The notes below the pieces were generated by a model, which saw nothing but the letters and a program-made list of their open reading frames with translations, made no database searches and was not told where the DNA came from. This document shows positions 11,038-22,610 of a DNA stretch of 64,000 bases, piece after piece. The number at the start of each line of letters is the position of its first letter. The stretch's first letter is position 1. The DNA lies in NCBI RefSeq assembly GCF_036850765.1, contig NC_089495.1:193829847-193893846 (forward strand), written 5' to 3'. Made by a program: the position numbers and the translations under genes. This DNA is from Saccopteryx bilineata (Eukaryota; Chordata; Mammalia; Chiroptera; Emballonuridae).

Positions 11038-11373
11038 TTTTTTTTTTTTTTTCATTTTTCTGAAGCTGGAAACGGAGAGACAGACAGACTCTCGCATGCG
11101 CCCGACCGGGATCCACCCGGCACGCCCACCAGGGGCGACGCTCTGCCCACCAGGGGGCGATGCTCTGCCCATCCTGGGCGTCGCCATGTTGCGACCAGAG
11201 CCACTCTAGCGCCTGGGGCAGAGGCCACAGAGCCATCCCCAGCGCCCGGGCCATGCGCGGCGGAAGGGTGGAGAAGTAAATGTGCGCTTCTCCTGTGTGC
11301 CCTGGCCGGGAATCGAACCCGGGTCCTCCGCACGCTAGGCTGACGCTCTACCGCTGAGCCAACCAGCCAGGGC
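11038..11373 (-). mobile_element. Type A SINE, subform with doubled CCACCAGG motif
   Basis: Lacks part of the GA-rich segment found in other copies. Contains two CCACCAGG-containing blocks about 26 bp apart. The second holds a perfect CCACCAGGGGGCG at 11147-11159. Confidence 0.9.
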
Positions 11374-11400
11374 TATTTTTTAAAGTGGATATTCATTCAA

Positions 11401-11586
11401 CTTGACCTGTGGTGGCGCAGTGGCTAAATGCTGAGGTTGCTGGTTTGAAACCCTGGGCTTGTCCTATCAAAGCACATATGAGAAGCAACTACTATGAGTT
11501 GATGCTTCCCACTCCTCTCCACCCCTTTTTCTCTCTTTCTCTCCTCTCTCTAAAATCAATAAATAAAATCTTAAAAAATATTTTAA
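11401..11586 (+). mobile_element. Type C SINE with internal deletion
   Basis: Flanked by AAAGTGGATATTCATTCA at 11382-11399 and again at 11587-11604. About 20 bp missing after the CAGTGG box. Confidence 0.85.
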
Positions 11587-12001
11587 AAAGTGGATATTCA
11601 TTCATTCATTCAACAATCTTTTCCTAGTGATGTACCAAATATCACTGTCAGGCACTGTTTTAGATATGATAGTAAGCCAGGAGTTGACGTTTAGGTTCAG
11701 AGCAGAGACACAGAACACAAGCAAGTGAATAGATACATAAGGAGTGAAGATAATTCCAGAAAGATCCGAATGCAGTGCTGCATCAGCATGGCACTACTGA
11801 AATGTGGACGGTGGGCCGGGGCCTGCCTGCCAGCTGTTCGTTACCAGGCTGTGATGAGACAACTGCAGAGATCGAGAGCCCGTGGGTAGAAACTTCTATT
11901 TTCTGCTGAATCCGATTAAAAAAAAAAAAAATAAAAAATAAAAAGCAGGGCTTGTAATGTGTGTGTCTTTTTAAAAATTTCACTGATTCTCAATCCTTTT
12001 T

Positions 12002-12359
12002 TTTTTTTTAATTTTATTTATTTATTTTTTACAGAGACAGTGAGTCAGAGAGAGGGACAGACAGGGACAGACAGACAGGAACGGAGAGAGAGAGACGAGA
12101 AGCATCAATCATTAGTTTTTAGTTGCATGTTGCAACACCTTAGTTGCTCATTGATTGCTTTCTCATATGTGCCTTAACCGCGGGCCTTCAGCAGACCGAG
12201 TAACCCCTTGCTGGAGCCAGCGACCTTGGGTTCAAGCTGGTGGGCTTTTTGCTCAAACCAGATGAGCCCATGCTCAAGCTGTTGACCTCGGGGTCTCGAA
12301 CCTGGGTCCTCTGCATCCCAGTCCGACGCTCCATCCACTGCGCCACCGCCTGGTCAGGC
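12002..12359 (-). mobile_element. Type B SINE
   Basis: TSD TCTCAATCCTTTTT at 11988-12001 and from 12360. Head at 12359, tail at 12002. Confidence 0.9.
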
Positions 12360-12600
12360 TCTCAATCCTTTTTCATTTTGCTATTCTTCTCCCTCCATCC
12401 TTTTTGGCATTTCCCCCCTAACCCCCTACCCCCACCCCCATCAAAATGTAATATTACAGATATACTTTATATCTGTTCAGGTATTTCTATCTATTTGGGC
12501 CTGTCGGTTTCCTCGGGATGTGGTCCCAGGTGTGGGACTGCTGGTCCCGAGGTCGTGAAGACCCGGTTTCCCTAAGGTCTGGGTGAGGGCTCCCGGCACG

Positions 12601-12764
12601 GCTGCCGGTGCACGCTCCCACACGCAGTGCCGACAGTGCCCATATCCCCACGCCCCCGTCCCCCGCCCCGACTGCTACAATCGCTGCCGGTGCACGCTCC
12701 CACACGCAGTGCCGACAGTGCCCATATCCCCACGCCCCCGTCCCCCGCCCCGACTGGTACAATC
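12601..12764. repeat. 82-bp GC-rich tandem duplication
   Basis: Units 12601-12682 and 12683-12764 are alike except for about one base (CTGCTACAATC against CTGGTACAATC). Both are rich in CpG and C-runs. Confidence 0.93.
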
Positions 12765-14189
12765 CCTTTTGCTGGTTTCTGCCATCCTAATAGGACTAAC
12801 GCAATAGCTTATCTGTTGCCTTTATTTTACATTTCTCTGATTACTGGGAACCTTGCACATCCATCTCTTCTTGGACTTGTTGCCTCCTGGATGTCCCCCT
12901 CTTTTCAAGGAGATGGTGACAGTCACCATTAGAAAACCTCTCCTTTTTTTTCCTGGGCCATGCTTAGTGTTAATGTAATCCAAGCCCCTGGAAGCCTTGG
13001 TTCCTGGCATCAGCACAGGGACAAATAATAACAATGCCCCCTATTTACTGAGCACTTACTGCCTTCCCCAGGGCTAGGCCTTTTACATGCTTTATCTTGT
13101 TTCATCTCCACCGCAGCCCTAGGAAGTCGGTCCTATTAGGAAGTGGCAGAGCCAGGGTTCAGGCCCCGGTCACCCTGACTCCGAAGCCCAGGCTCCCAGC
13201 CAGCACGTGGCCCTGCCTTCCGAGCAGCTGTGGGAAATGACACAGGTCACTGCCTGCCTCAGTTTTTTAGGTCACCCTGATTTCACTGTCACCCACAGGT
13301 CTGACACGCCATCCCAGGCAGTACAAAGAAAGCCTCACAGACAATCTCAATAAGCAAGCGTCCCCTCCTCAGTGTTACCTGCTTGGGGTCCATCTTACAA
13401 TTGCTTTCCCCAGAGCACAAGGTACCAGGTCCACAGTGACACTCAAAAATACACACATTCATTCATCTTAATTAAGTCCTCCTGGTGCTAGTATTAAAAT
13501 AAAATTGTTTACAACAGCCCAGAATTGCAAGTGGACAAAGACTGGGGATGTAATCAAGGGATGATGTAAAAAGAGCTGACATTACCGGGAGTTGGCGGTT
13601 AATGCAGAAAATGAAGAAGCCACGATAGAGAGAGGTGAGCCTGTCATGAACTCTCCCCCACTCCCATACCCCAGCCTCCGGGCTGGGTTCCAAAACTGGA
13701 CAAGTCACAGATCTCCGTAGGTCAATCTTTCTGTTTTTCTTTACTCAGAATACAAAGGAGTGAAGGCAGAGCCCTGGCCCCGCCCTTTCCCTACCGTGTT
13801 CACTCATGCAGGCATGCCCTCATGTGTTCCCTAAACCTCTGCTGAGTGCCTAGTATGTGCCAAGATGTCTAGCTTGGGAAAGAGCTGGGTCCTGCCATCT
13901 TGGACCCTTGCACCTGGAAGGGGGTGGAGGACAATAGAGAAGTCATGCAAAATTCACGATTTGCCCTGGTGACTACAGACACGCGGCTGAAAATGTCTAA
14001 GCCTCGGTGTTCCCATCTGTAACACAAAACTAAGCCTAGTTTACTTGTTTGGTTTATTACAAGGCTTCTGTGAGAGGAGTATACCAGGGGCGGGGCCCAG
14101 CACGGAGCAAGTCCTCAGTAAACGGTGGCTGGGCTTTGTATCCTTTGCCTGTTAGTAATTACCACCAGAGATGTCAACAGTGCTCGTAT

Positions 14190-14640
14190 TTCATTGATTC
14201 GCTATTTCATTTATATTCATGGGAATAAAAACATCCAGGGAAGGTTAAAGAAAAACCCACAACAACACAAAACAACTTGGAGAGGACCAAACAGCTGATC
14301 CCGAATGAAAACAAAAGATTTAGGGGACCCAGATGGAGCTCTCCAACCAACAGCACCAAATGGTCCGTATGCCAGGAAGATCGGCGTCCACATCCATCTG
14401 GCTGACACAGAGTCGTCTAGTCCGTTTTGCCATCTTAACAATCCAAACACGCGCCCCGAGCCCGTCCTGCATCTTTGCTCCACGTGGAGTCCAGCCCACA
14501 TCTGTGTTTAATCAAATCAGTTGCTAAATGTCACAATGGCCTCATTCACAGGTAGCATAAAGCATATTTAACTGGTAATAAAACAATCCGCATTCCTGAG
14601 CATGCCATTTCAGATAGGCTGCCCTGTCACTGTGCCTCTG
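14190..14640. promoter_or_regulatory. Candidate conserved non-coding element (unproven)
   Basis: Repeat-free stretch with several AT-rich homeodomain-like words and a CATTCC (TEAD-like) site near 14591. Nothing in one sequence can prove conservation. Confidence 0.2.
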
Positions 14641-14665
14641 CCACACGAGTGGGAACAGTGCCGGG

Positions 14666-14726
14666 GCAGAGACGGGGGAGCAGGGGGCAGAGACGGGGAG
14701 CAGGAGGCAGAGACAGGGAGCAGGAG
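14666..14726. repeat. 20-21-bp minisatellite, three units
   Basis: Units start at 14666, 14687 and 14707, each beginning GCAGAGAC and ending AGCAGG-like. Confidence 0.85.
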
Positions 14727-16899
14727 GCCGTGCAGGGCAGTAATGCTGCGGAGGAGAAAGCTATCGCGTGCGTATCGGTACGTCTGGTGTGGAAAGATGT
14801 CCCACATGCACAGCTGGGTAAGAGAAGACCAGCTGCAGAATGGGGAGGCTGCTCTGAGCACGCCGGAGACTAAATGTTGCTATATGTTAAATTCAGTTGT
14901 GCAGAGGACTGATGGAGTTTCAGGGAGAGAAGGTGGCAATCTAGCTTCATTGGGTGTGTTTATATACACATGCAATGTTTATCTCGTTCCCACTAGGACG
15001 TAAACTTCGTGAGAGCAGGTGTCTGTCTTTTTTGCTCACTGCTTTATGCCCGGTTTCTAGAAGAATAGGCCGTCAGTGCTCTGGAAAGAACTGGTGAAAA
15101 AAGGGAAAGCATGTCTGTCTTATTCTTGGCGCTGTTTTCAGCACAGCATTTGGCATCTAACATTCAATAGCTATTTATCGAATGAATACATTTAAAAAGT
15201 GAATGAATGATAGTTTCTGATTATTGAGCACGTACTAGGTGCCAGGAACTGTGCTAATTCTCTGCCTTGGTGATCTTACTTTATCCACCCCCCCTTACCC
15301 TCCCCCGACAAGAATTGGGCAAGGTAGGCTCTGCTGTGATCCCTTTTCAATCATTTCACCAGTATTTAATGTGCACCTACTATGCGCAAATCTGTCCTAA
15401 GCACTAAGGACACCGCAATGGTCAAGACGACGGAAATCGCTGCTTCAGTGGAGCTGGTGTCTGAACGGGAAAATGAGTGACAGCAAATAAATATGTGAAA
15501 TAATGTGTCAGACGGTGACAGGAGCTGGAGGCAACCGAAGTGAGGATGGGAGCTGGGAACGCAGGGTACAGGGGGTGGCCAGGGAGGGCTCGACACTTTA
15601 GTCAAGACCGAAGCCCAAAGAAGTGAAGCCACTTACAATTTCTAACTCAGGGATTCAAACCCAGGACTGTCTGACTCTGGGGCCCGCTGTTTTCTGTCTC
15701 AGCGTTCTCCTGCTTCCAACCTGCTGGAATTTCCACCCCACTGGAAGGTTCATTAACAGTGTTCCGTGGGTGTTTGATTTCACCCAGCTAGAAATTCCTT
15801 TTTCCCTCTCCCTCCCAGTGCACCCCTCACCGTCGTACCACTTGCACGGGGTTCTGATTCCGGCACAGAGATGGCTGCTTGCCGGGCTGTCTTGATCACG
15901 TTCTGCGATGCCAGCCGCCTGCACGGTGGCGATGCGCCATTGGTGACAGCACATTTATAACTCCCTGGCAGCAAGACCTCAGCAATGTGGGGAGACTGCT
16001 GGAGACCAGGGGCTCGCCTGGGGGCCGAGAGGCCAACATCTGGTTGGTGACAGGGTGGCCATCCAAAAAAGCCACACGACAGCCTCTGGTCTAAAGTTTC
16101 CTGGCAGTAAAGACAACCTTCTTCAAATTGATACTTTTTCATATAGGGAGGTCAACTGCTCACCAAAATGACCTCCCATGGCAATCCTCGAACGCCTTGT
16201 AAGATCACAAATCCTACATCTGTCCGACCTCACGGGACAAGAGCCTCGTAAAACGGCGCAGCCAGGTACCCCTGCCGAAGCCCTGGGCGCGCTCTCGCCC
16301 CGTGTCAGCCCCGCCCTCCTACTTACAAAGCCGCCTGTTCCAAGTGTTTACCATTAGGGGTAAGGTTCCTTTCGCAGACCTGTAAATTCCAAGCGGGTCC
16401 ATCTAATGCACCCCAGGAGGATGTAGGAATAACTTACGCAAAGACCACAGCTTCCCTTAAGATACCTCCCACTTTTAGATCAAAGCCATCTTGTCCTTGG
16501 TCCTAACAATCATAATTCATTCCTTGCCCTAAAACCTCACGTTGCTTTTAAACATTTGATGGTCTGAGCAGCTGCAGACCTTGGCTTTCATCTCGGCTGG
16601 ATTTATTTCCCCTTCTCTGGTCAGCTCTTCCAATCTTTGTAGCTTAAATTATTTCCAAAGTTCCAGAATTTGGGTGTCATTATTCCTCACTCCCACCATT
16701 GCCAGTGGGTGTTTTTAAGGCTGTCTTAGAACTCGGAGGGGTGTTCACATTTACAAAGCACATTCTGTGGATGAGGTCAGCTCAAGGGATAGACGAGGCC
16801 TGACCTCGAGTCCTGCTGAATATTCTGTTTATGTGTCGTCCCCCCCACTGTCTCTACACAAGGAAAGCATTTAAACCAAGGGGTGAAAGGGCATGAACT

Positions 16900-17420
16900 C
16901 TGCGGGTCAAGGTTAACATCACCAGTTATAAGAAAGATGGATGTTAACCCTGATAAGATGCACTGAGGGTGTGACATCACTTGTGTGGTCTCCTGGCCTC
17001 GAATGCACAACTTCAATGTAATCAAGAGAAAATATTAGACCCAAATCGAGGGCCATTCGACAAAATGCCTGACCAGTATCCATCAAAGTGTCAAGGTCAT
17101 AAGAGGCTAAGGGTCCGCGCCACAGATTAAAAACCAGAAAAACACCACAACTAAATGCCATGCGGGATCCTGGATTGGATCCTGCAACAGTAAATGGACA
17201 TTTGTGGAAAAACTGGTGACTTTTTCAATAAGGTCTGCAGTTCAGGTGACAGCATGGTACCACTGCTCATTTCCTGTTTGGGATGACTACATTATGGTTC
17301 TGTAAGATGTTCACATGGGGGGAGGGAGGACGGTACATGGGAGCTGTCTATACTGGCTTTGCAACTCTTCTGTAAGTCTAAACTTCTTTTAACACGGAGT
17401 TAAAAAAAGAAAAATAAAGG
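16900..17420 (+). mobile_element. Old LINE-1 3' end
   Basis: Text resembling mammalian L1M-type 3' ends, closing with an A-rich tail at about 17400-17420. Confidence 0.55.
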
Positions 17421-17439
17421 AACACAGATTCTGATTGAC

Positions 17440-17625
17440 AGTTTGAATCTGCTACTTATTGGATACATGACCTTGTGCACTTAACCTCTGTGTGCCTCAA
17501 TCTTTCCATCTGTAAAATGGGTATTAAAAACAGCACCCATCTGAGAGGGTTATTGTGAGATTCAAACAAATTTCTACACATCATGTGTGGAGAACCGTGT
17601 CTGGTCCTCAGAAACAGACGGAACA
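17440..17625 (+). mobile_element. MIR element
   Basis: Core pattern of MIR: a CATGACCTTG-like box, then CTCTGTGTGCCTCA and CATCTGTAAAATGGG. Confidence 0.8.
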
Positions 17626-18233
17626 AATGCTACGCACTGTTAGCATCCTTTTTCTTATTGTTCTCACTCTGCTATTTCCCTTTTACTGGGAGAGAAGGAG
17701 GTGAACTGTGGACAGCCATTCGGTATCCTGTCAGTATAGCAACCTGGTATGTTTCATGATATCTGCCAGAGAACTGCTGCATAATATATTAAAAAAGAAC
17801 GTGTTAATAATTTTTATAAAAGTCCAGATTTTGTGCTATATTCAAACAAAAGAAGAGAGGGAAGCTCATTGGAAAATTGGGCTTATTTTCTCACAAGCAA
17901 TCACACGCTGCAAATGAGTAGTGTATACTCATATAGTCGGAGTGTGTGCTCTCCATGTGACCATACTCCCCACCCCTCTCTATTGCCTCTCCAACACTAA
18001 GGAAAAATCTTCCCATCCTTGGCCTAATATCTTGCTTACCGTTAAAAAAATGTTCCTGTGCATCTGTGGTTGGCTGGATAATGCCCCTCAAAGATATCTA
18101 TGCCCTAATCCTCGGAAACTGTGACTATGTTACTTTACATGACAAAAGAGACCGTTCAGATGAGATTAAATTAAGGATCTTGAGAAGGGGAGGTTATCCT
18201 GGATTATCCAAGTGAGCCCAATGTACTCACAAT

Positions 18234-18531
18234 CAGTAGTCCCCGACCCCAGGGCCACAGACTGGTACCGGTCCATGGGCCATTTGGTACTGGTCCGCAG
18301 AGAAATAATAAATAGCTTACATTATTTCCATTTTATTTGTATTTAAGTCTGAACGATGTTTTATTTTTTAAAAATGACCAGATTCCCTCTGTTACATCCG
18401 TCTAAGACTCACTCTTGACGCTTGTCTTGGTCACATGATACATTTATCCGTCCCACCCTAAAGGCTGGTCCATGAAAATATTTTCTGACATTAAACCGGT
18501 CCGTGGCCCAGAAAAAGGTTGGGGACCACAG
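18234..18531 (+). mobile_element. Non-autonomous hAT transposon, family 1 (298 bp)
   Basis: TSD CTCACAAT at 18226-18233 and 18532-18539 is perfect. An uninterrupted paralogue of the element at 3285. Confidence 0.94.
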
Positions 18532-18571
18532 CTCACAATAGTTTTAATGAGGGAAGTAGCAGAGTCTACAT

Positions 18572-19074
18572 CAGGGGTCCCCAAACTTTTTACACAGGGG
18601 GCCAGTTCACTGTCCCTCAAGACTGTTGGAGGGCCAGACTATAAAAAAAAAACTATGAACAAATCCCTATGCACACTGCATATATCTTATTTTAAAGTAA
18701 AAAAACAAAACGGGACAAATACAATATTTAAAATAAAGAACAAGTAAATTTAAATCAACAAACTGACCAGTATTTCAATGGGAACTATGGGCCTGCTTTT
18801 GGCTAATGAGATGGTCAATGTCCGGTTCCATATTTGTCACTGCTAGCCCTAACAAGTGATATGACGTGCTTCCGGAGCCGGGACGCATGCATCCCGCGTC
18901 ACCGGAAGTAGTACTGTGCGTGAGCGATGCTGCTACATACAGTACTCCAGGAGCACAGGATATGGATGCTGACCACCAATGAAAGAGGTGCCCCTTCCAG
19001 AAGTGTGGCGGGGGCCGGATAAATGACCTCAGGGGGCCGTATGTGGCCCGCGGGCCATAGTTTGGGGACCCCTG
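18572..19074 (-). mobile_element. Non-autonomous hAT transposon, family 2 (long form)
   Basis: 503 bp, both ends CAGGGGTCCCCAAAC inward. TSD GTCTACAT at 18564-18571 and 19075-19082 is perfect. Carries the same 18-codon frame as the 4394 copy, on the minus strand (about 18829-18775). Confidence 0.94.
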
Positions 19075-19684
19075 GTCTACATGAAGGAGATGCGACTTGG
19101 AAGAGGAGGTTGGAGAGATGTGCTTTGAAGGTGGAGGATGGGGCCACAAGCCAAGAGATGAGGGCAGCCTCTGATTGAAATGGATTCTTCCCTAGAGAAA
19201 CACAGCCCTGCTGACACCTTGATTGTAGAGTCTGATCTCCAGAACTATAAGATAATGAATTAGTGTGGTTTTAAGCCGCTAAGTGTGTGGTAATTTGTTG
19301 CAGCACCAATAATAGCACACTAAGAAAGTACTCATGTCTCTAACAAAAATAAGGGAAAGAAAAATAGAGCTGAGGCCACCTAGTTCTTAGGCTCAGCCTA
19401 CTTTATTCATTTGTGCGGCCTGTCCTGTTCCTGTGAGCCTCTGTGGTTGCTGCCCCCAGGCCAGGAGCCTCGTATCATTAATTCATTCACTCATGCATGC
19501 ATGCTTTCTAGTTACTCACTGAGGATACAATGGAGAATGACACAGTCCCTGCCCTTACGGATCTTACAGTCTAAGTGGGTAGTCAAGGGGATTAAACATA
19601 ACATTTAAGCTTCTAAAAGAGAAAAATCATATTCTTTGAAAGACACACAAAATAAATTTTAGAAAATGGACAAGTCACCCCAAT

Positions 19685-19805
19685 GTCATATACAATGTTT
19701 TGTCTTCACAACAACCTGGACCTAGCCTGACCACCTTAAAAATAAGAAAAGTGAAGCTCAGAGAAGCTAAGCAACACGTTTACGGTTGCACAGCTGGTAA
19801 GTAAC
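19685..19805 (-). mobile_element. MIR fragment
   Basis: Reverse-orientation MIR pattern (GAAGCTCAGAGAAGCTAAG, CACAGCTGGTAAGTAAC). Confidence 0.7.
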
Positions 19806-20681
19806 AGCTCCAGCAGGAGCCGATGCTTGGTCCATTTCTCCATCAGGAACACAGCAGGCTGCCGAACTCTTGAACTCACCTTAAGTCTGCACTTAAGCAG
19901 AGGCACATTTTATAGTGACAAGCCTGGCCCAGAGCTGGCCCTGGGCTGGGCTGAGCTGTTTGTGGTTGCAGCCACTTTGTGACACGTTCGAGCCGATGGA
20001 AGAGCTAGTCCAGTAAAAGCTGCGCGGCACCAGCTCCACACTTGGCTGGAGGACTTGGACTCAATCCACCCCCAACAGGAGCCTTTCATCAAAGCTCTTG
20101 CACTGAGTATTTACACCAAGGGAGGGCTGGGAATTCCAGTGGACAGCCTGCAGCCGACTGCTCTGCAGAGATGACAACAGGCTTGGTCACAGTCCTTCCT
20201 GGCACGTCCGTGTGCTGGTTACCCTCACCAACCACGGGCAGCAGAGTCTGATAACTGCCCCCAACGTTTGTTCTTTCTTTTTTTTCTCTCATAGAAACAA
20301 AGCTTGCAAGTTTGAGCTGGGCCTGTGGCTATCTTGAATGAATACTACATCTCCCAACTTCCCTTGCAGCTAGGCGGAGCCAAGTTCCTATGATATAGGC
20401 AGTGTCGCATGAGTATACAACATTGGGGTTATACTCTTAAAAGGAAGGTATGGCTCTTTCTTCCCCCCCTCCTTCCCCTTACCTCTGGATGGACAGGCCT
20501 GATGTGAGCCATCCTGGGTCATGTGGATGAAGGCAGCAACTAGGGATTGTGGAACAACAAAATGAAAGGGGTCGGGTCCCTAATGCCATAAAGCTGCTCG
20601 CACCCTGACTGTTACATAAGAGGAAAACTGCTATCCTGTTGAACTACTGTTAGTTTTGGTTTTCGTTATAGCAGTGGGGCA

Positions 20682-20698
20682 CCCCCCCCCCCCCCCCC
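20682..20698. repeat. Poly(C) tract, 17 bases
   Basis: Uninterrupted C run; length in the source may be imprecise because such runs are hard to sequence. Confidence 0.9.
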
Positions 20699-20899
20699 AG
20701 CTATTCCCAAGCCCTCATACACCATTGAAGCCAAACAAAGTCCTGCCAATTTCCTGGAAAAAAAGTTGGGGAAGAAGACAGGGGCTGCCCTGGACAAAAA
20801 GTTTGTTCTAGTGACAAATCCATGGGAACACTGCATTCCAGCTACTGGGAAAAATTATAAGCTTTTAAGACAGAAGGTGGTAGGTTACTTTCAAATATA

Positions 20900-21024
20900 A
20901 GGTGGGGCAAAGTAGGTTTACAGTTGTTCATATGGAAAATAATACAGTAATTAAGAAATAATAATACAAGAATAAACTCTGTTTCGCATACTCACAACTG
21001 TAAACCTACTTTTGCCCCACCCTG
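20900..21024. mobile_element. mariner-type MITE (125 bp)
   Basis: Ends GGTGGGGCAAAGTAGG and CCTACTTTTGCCCCACC form inverted repeats of about 28 bp with one gap. TA dinucleotides flank it at 20898-20899 and 21025-21026, as for Tc1/mariner elements. Confidence 0.85.
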
Positions 21025-21094
21025 TATGGCTGTCAGAGATCCCTCCGATCCCCCTTATACGAGGCCCTTCCTCCCATCTAGGGTGGGGGCCTCT

Positions 21095-21535
21095 GTCCCT
21101 CCTTCCTTTCTCCTTGAATCTGGGCTGGCCTATGACTTGCTTTGACAATAACATGTGGCTGAAGTCCTGTTCTGGATCTTCCAAACTTAGGCCTTAAGAG
21201 AGCTTGTAGTTCCCACCTTCTTTTTCTTGAAGCCCAGCTGCCATCCTATAAGGAAACTGGCTACACACCTGGAGAACGAGAGGCCACGTGGAGGCGAATC
21301 AAGGTGTCCAGCCTATGGCAACACCAACAGCCAGGAGAGAGAGAATGACCCTTCTGGACATCTCTTCTGAATGTGGTGCAAGAGTGACTCCAAGCATCAC
21401 CAAAAAGAACTGAAAAACCACCCTGCTGAGCCCAGTCAACACAAGAATTATGAGGAATAATCCATTATTGTTGTTATAAGCCACTATGTTTTGGGGTGGT
21501 CTGTTAGCCAGCAATAGCCAATCCATACATGGGAA
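21095..21535 (+). mobile_element. Ancient MaLR-like LTR remnant
   Basis: 3' part ends in TTATAAGCCACTATGTTTTG and a GCAATAG tail, as in old MaLR LTRs. Non-coding. Confidence 0.5.
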
Positions 21536-21545
21536 CTGTTTTATT

Positions 21546-21900
21546 TTATTTATTTTTTATTTTATTTTATTTTATTTTTTACAGAGACAGAGAGATAGTC
21601 AGAGAGAGGGATAGACAGGGACAGACAGACAGGAATGGAGAGAGATGAGAAGCATCAATAATCAATTCTTTGTTGAGACACCTTAGTTGTTCATTGATTG
21701 CTTTCTCATATGTGCCTTGACCGTGCGGCTACAGCAGACCAAGTAACCCCTTGCTCGAGCCAGCGACCTTGGGTCCAAGCTGGTGAGCTTTGCTCAAACC
21801 AGATGAGCCCGCGCTCAAGCTGGCGACCTCGGGGTTTCGAACCTGGGTCTTCCATATCCCAGTCCGATGCTCTATCCACTGCGCCACCGCCTGGTCAGGC
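21546..21900 (-). mobile_element. Type B SINE
   Basis: TSD TGTTTTATT at 21537-21545 and 21901-21909. Long T/A tail at the low end. Confidence 0.88.
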
Positions 21901-22034
21901 TGTTTTATTATTTTTTTTGTATTTCCACAGGCTCAGTTATAGTTCCTCATAGCCCCCTGTACTCTCTTCATAGCACTGATCACAGTTGCAACCGTTTAAT
22001 TAGTGTGACTATTTGTTTAGTATACTTAAATGGT

Positions 22035-22255
22035 AAGAAGTGTGCACTTGGGAGTTACTTGGACCTGGATTCAGAACCAGGTTCTTCCACTCTCTGGTCT
22101 GTGACCTTGGGCAGGTCACTGCCTCTCTAGGACTCACTTTGCTCATTTGTTAGTACTTATATCATGAGATATTTGTGAGACGGAATTAGAGAATGTCGGC
22201 TAAGCACCTGGCTCAGCATCTGGCTCATAGCATGCCTTCAATTAATATTTGTTGA
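22035..22255 (+). mobile_element. MIR element
   Basis: Contains GACCTTGGGCAGGTCACTG followed by the CTCAGCATCTGGCTCATA region. Confidence 0.8.
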
Positions 22256-22379
22256 TGAAGAAATGAAAGAGTTGTCATAGCAGAGTTCTACAAAGACTCA
22301 GCGAACCAATTGCCCTCTGCCACCTTCTCAGCCAGACCTACCCTGACCCCACGATGAAAAGGCACAACTTGCTGTCCCT

Positions 22380-22610
22380 ACCACCACACCCCTGATCCTC
22401 TTGAGGGCTCTGTTTTGTCTTTCATCATGACATTTATCACCCTACAATACAATGTAATTATTTATTCTATCGCTCATATTGGTTTTCATCTGTCTTTCCC
22501 ACCACAAAAATACATTTTTTTGTCTATTTTGTTCCTTGATGCACCTCAAGTGTCTGGAATCATGCCCAGCACACAGTAAGTGACAACAAACATTTGTTGA
22601 ATGAATGAAT
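22380..22610 (+). mobile_element. L2 3' end
   Basis: Ends in CCCAGCACACAGTAAGTG and a TGAATGAATGAA tail typical of L2. Confidence 0.65.

Larger units (their letters stand above)
18061..19320 (+). mobile_element. Ancient MaLR-type LTR hit by two hAT elements
   Basis: LTR-like sequence at 18061-18233, 18540-18571 and 19083-19320 becomes continuous once both transposons are removed. Ends in the typical TTAAGCCGCTAAGTGTG region. No coding content. Confidence 0.65.

Noticed and set aside
16140..16560. A CpG-island promoter near 16250-16340
   Set aside because: The GC-rich part is under 100 bp, with no transcript evidence or first-exon donor seen.
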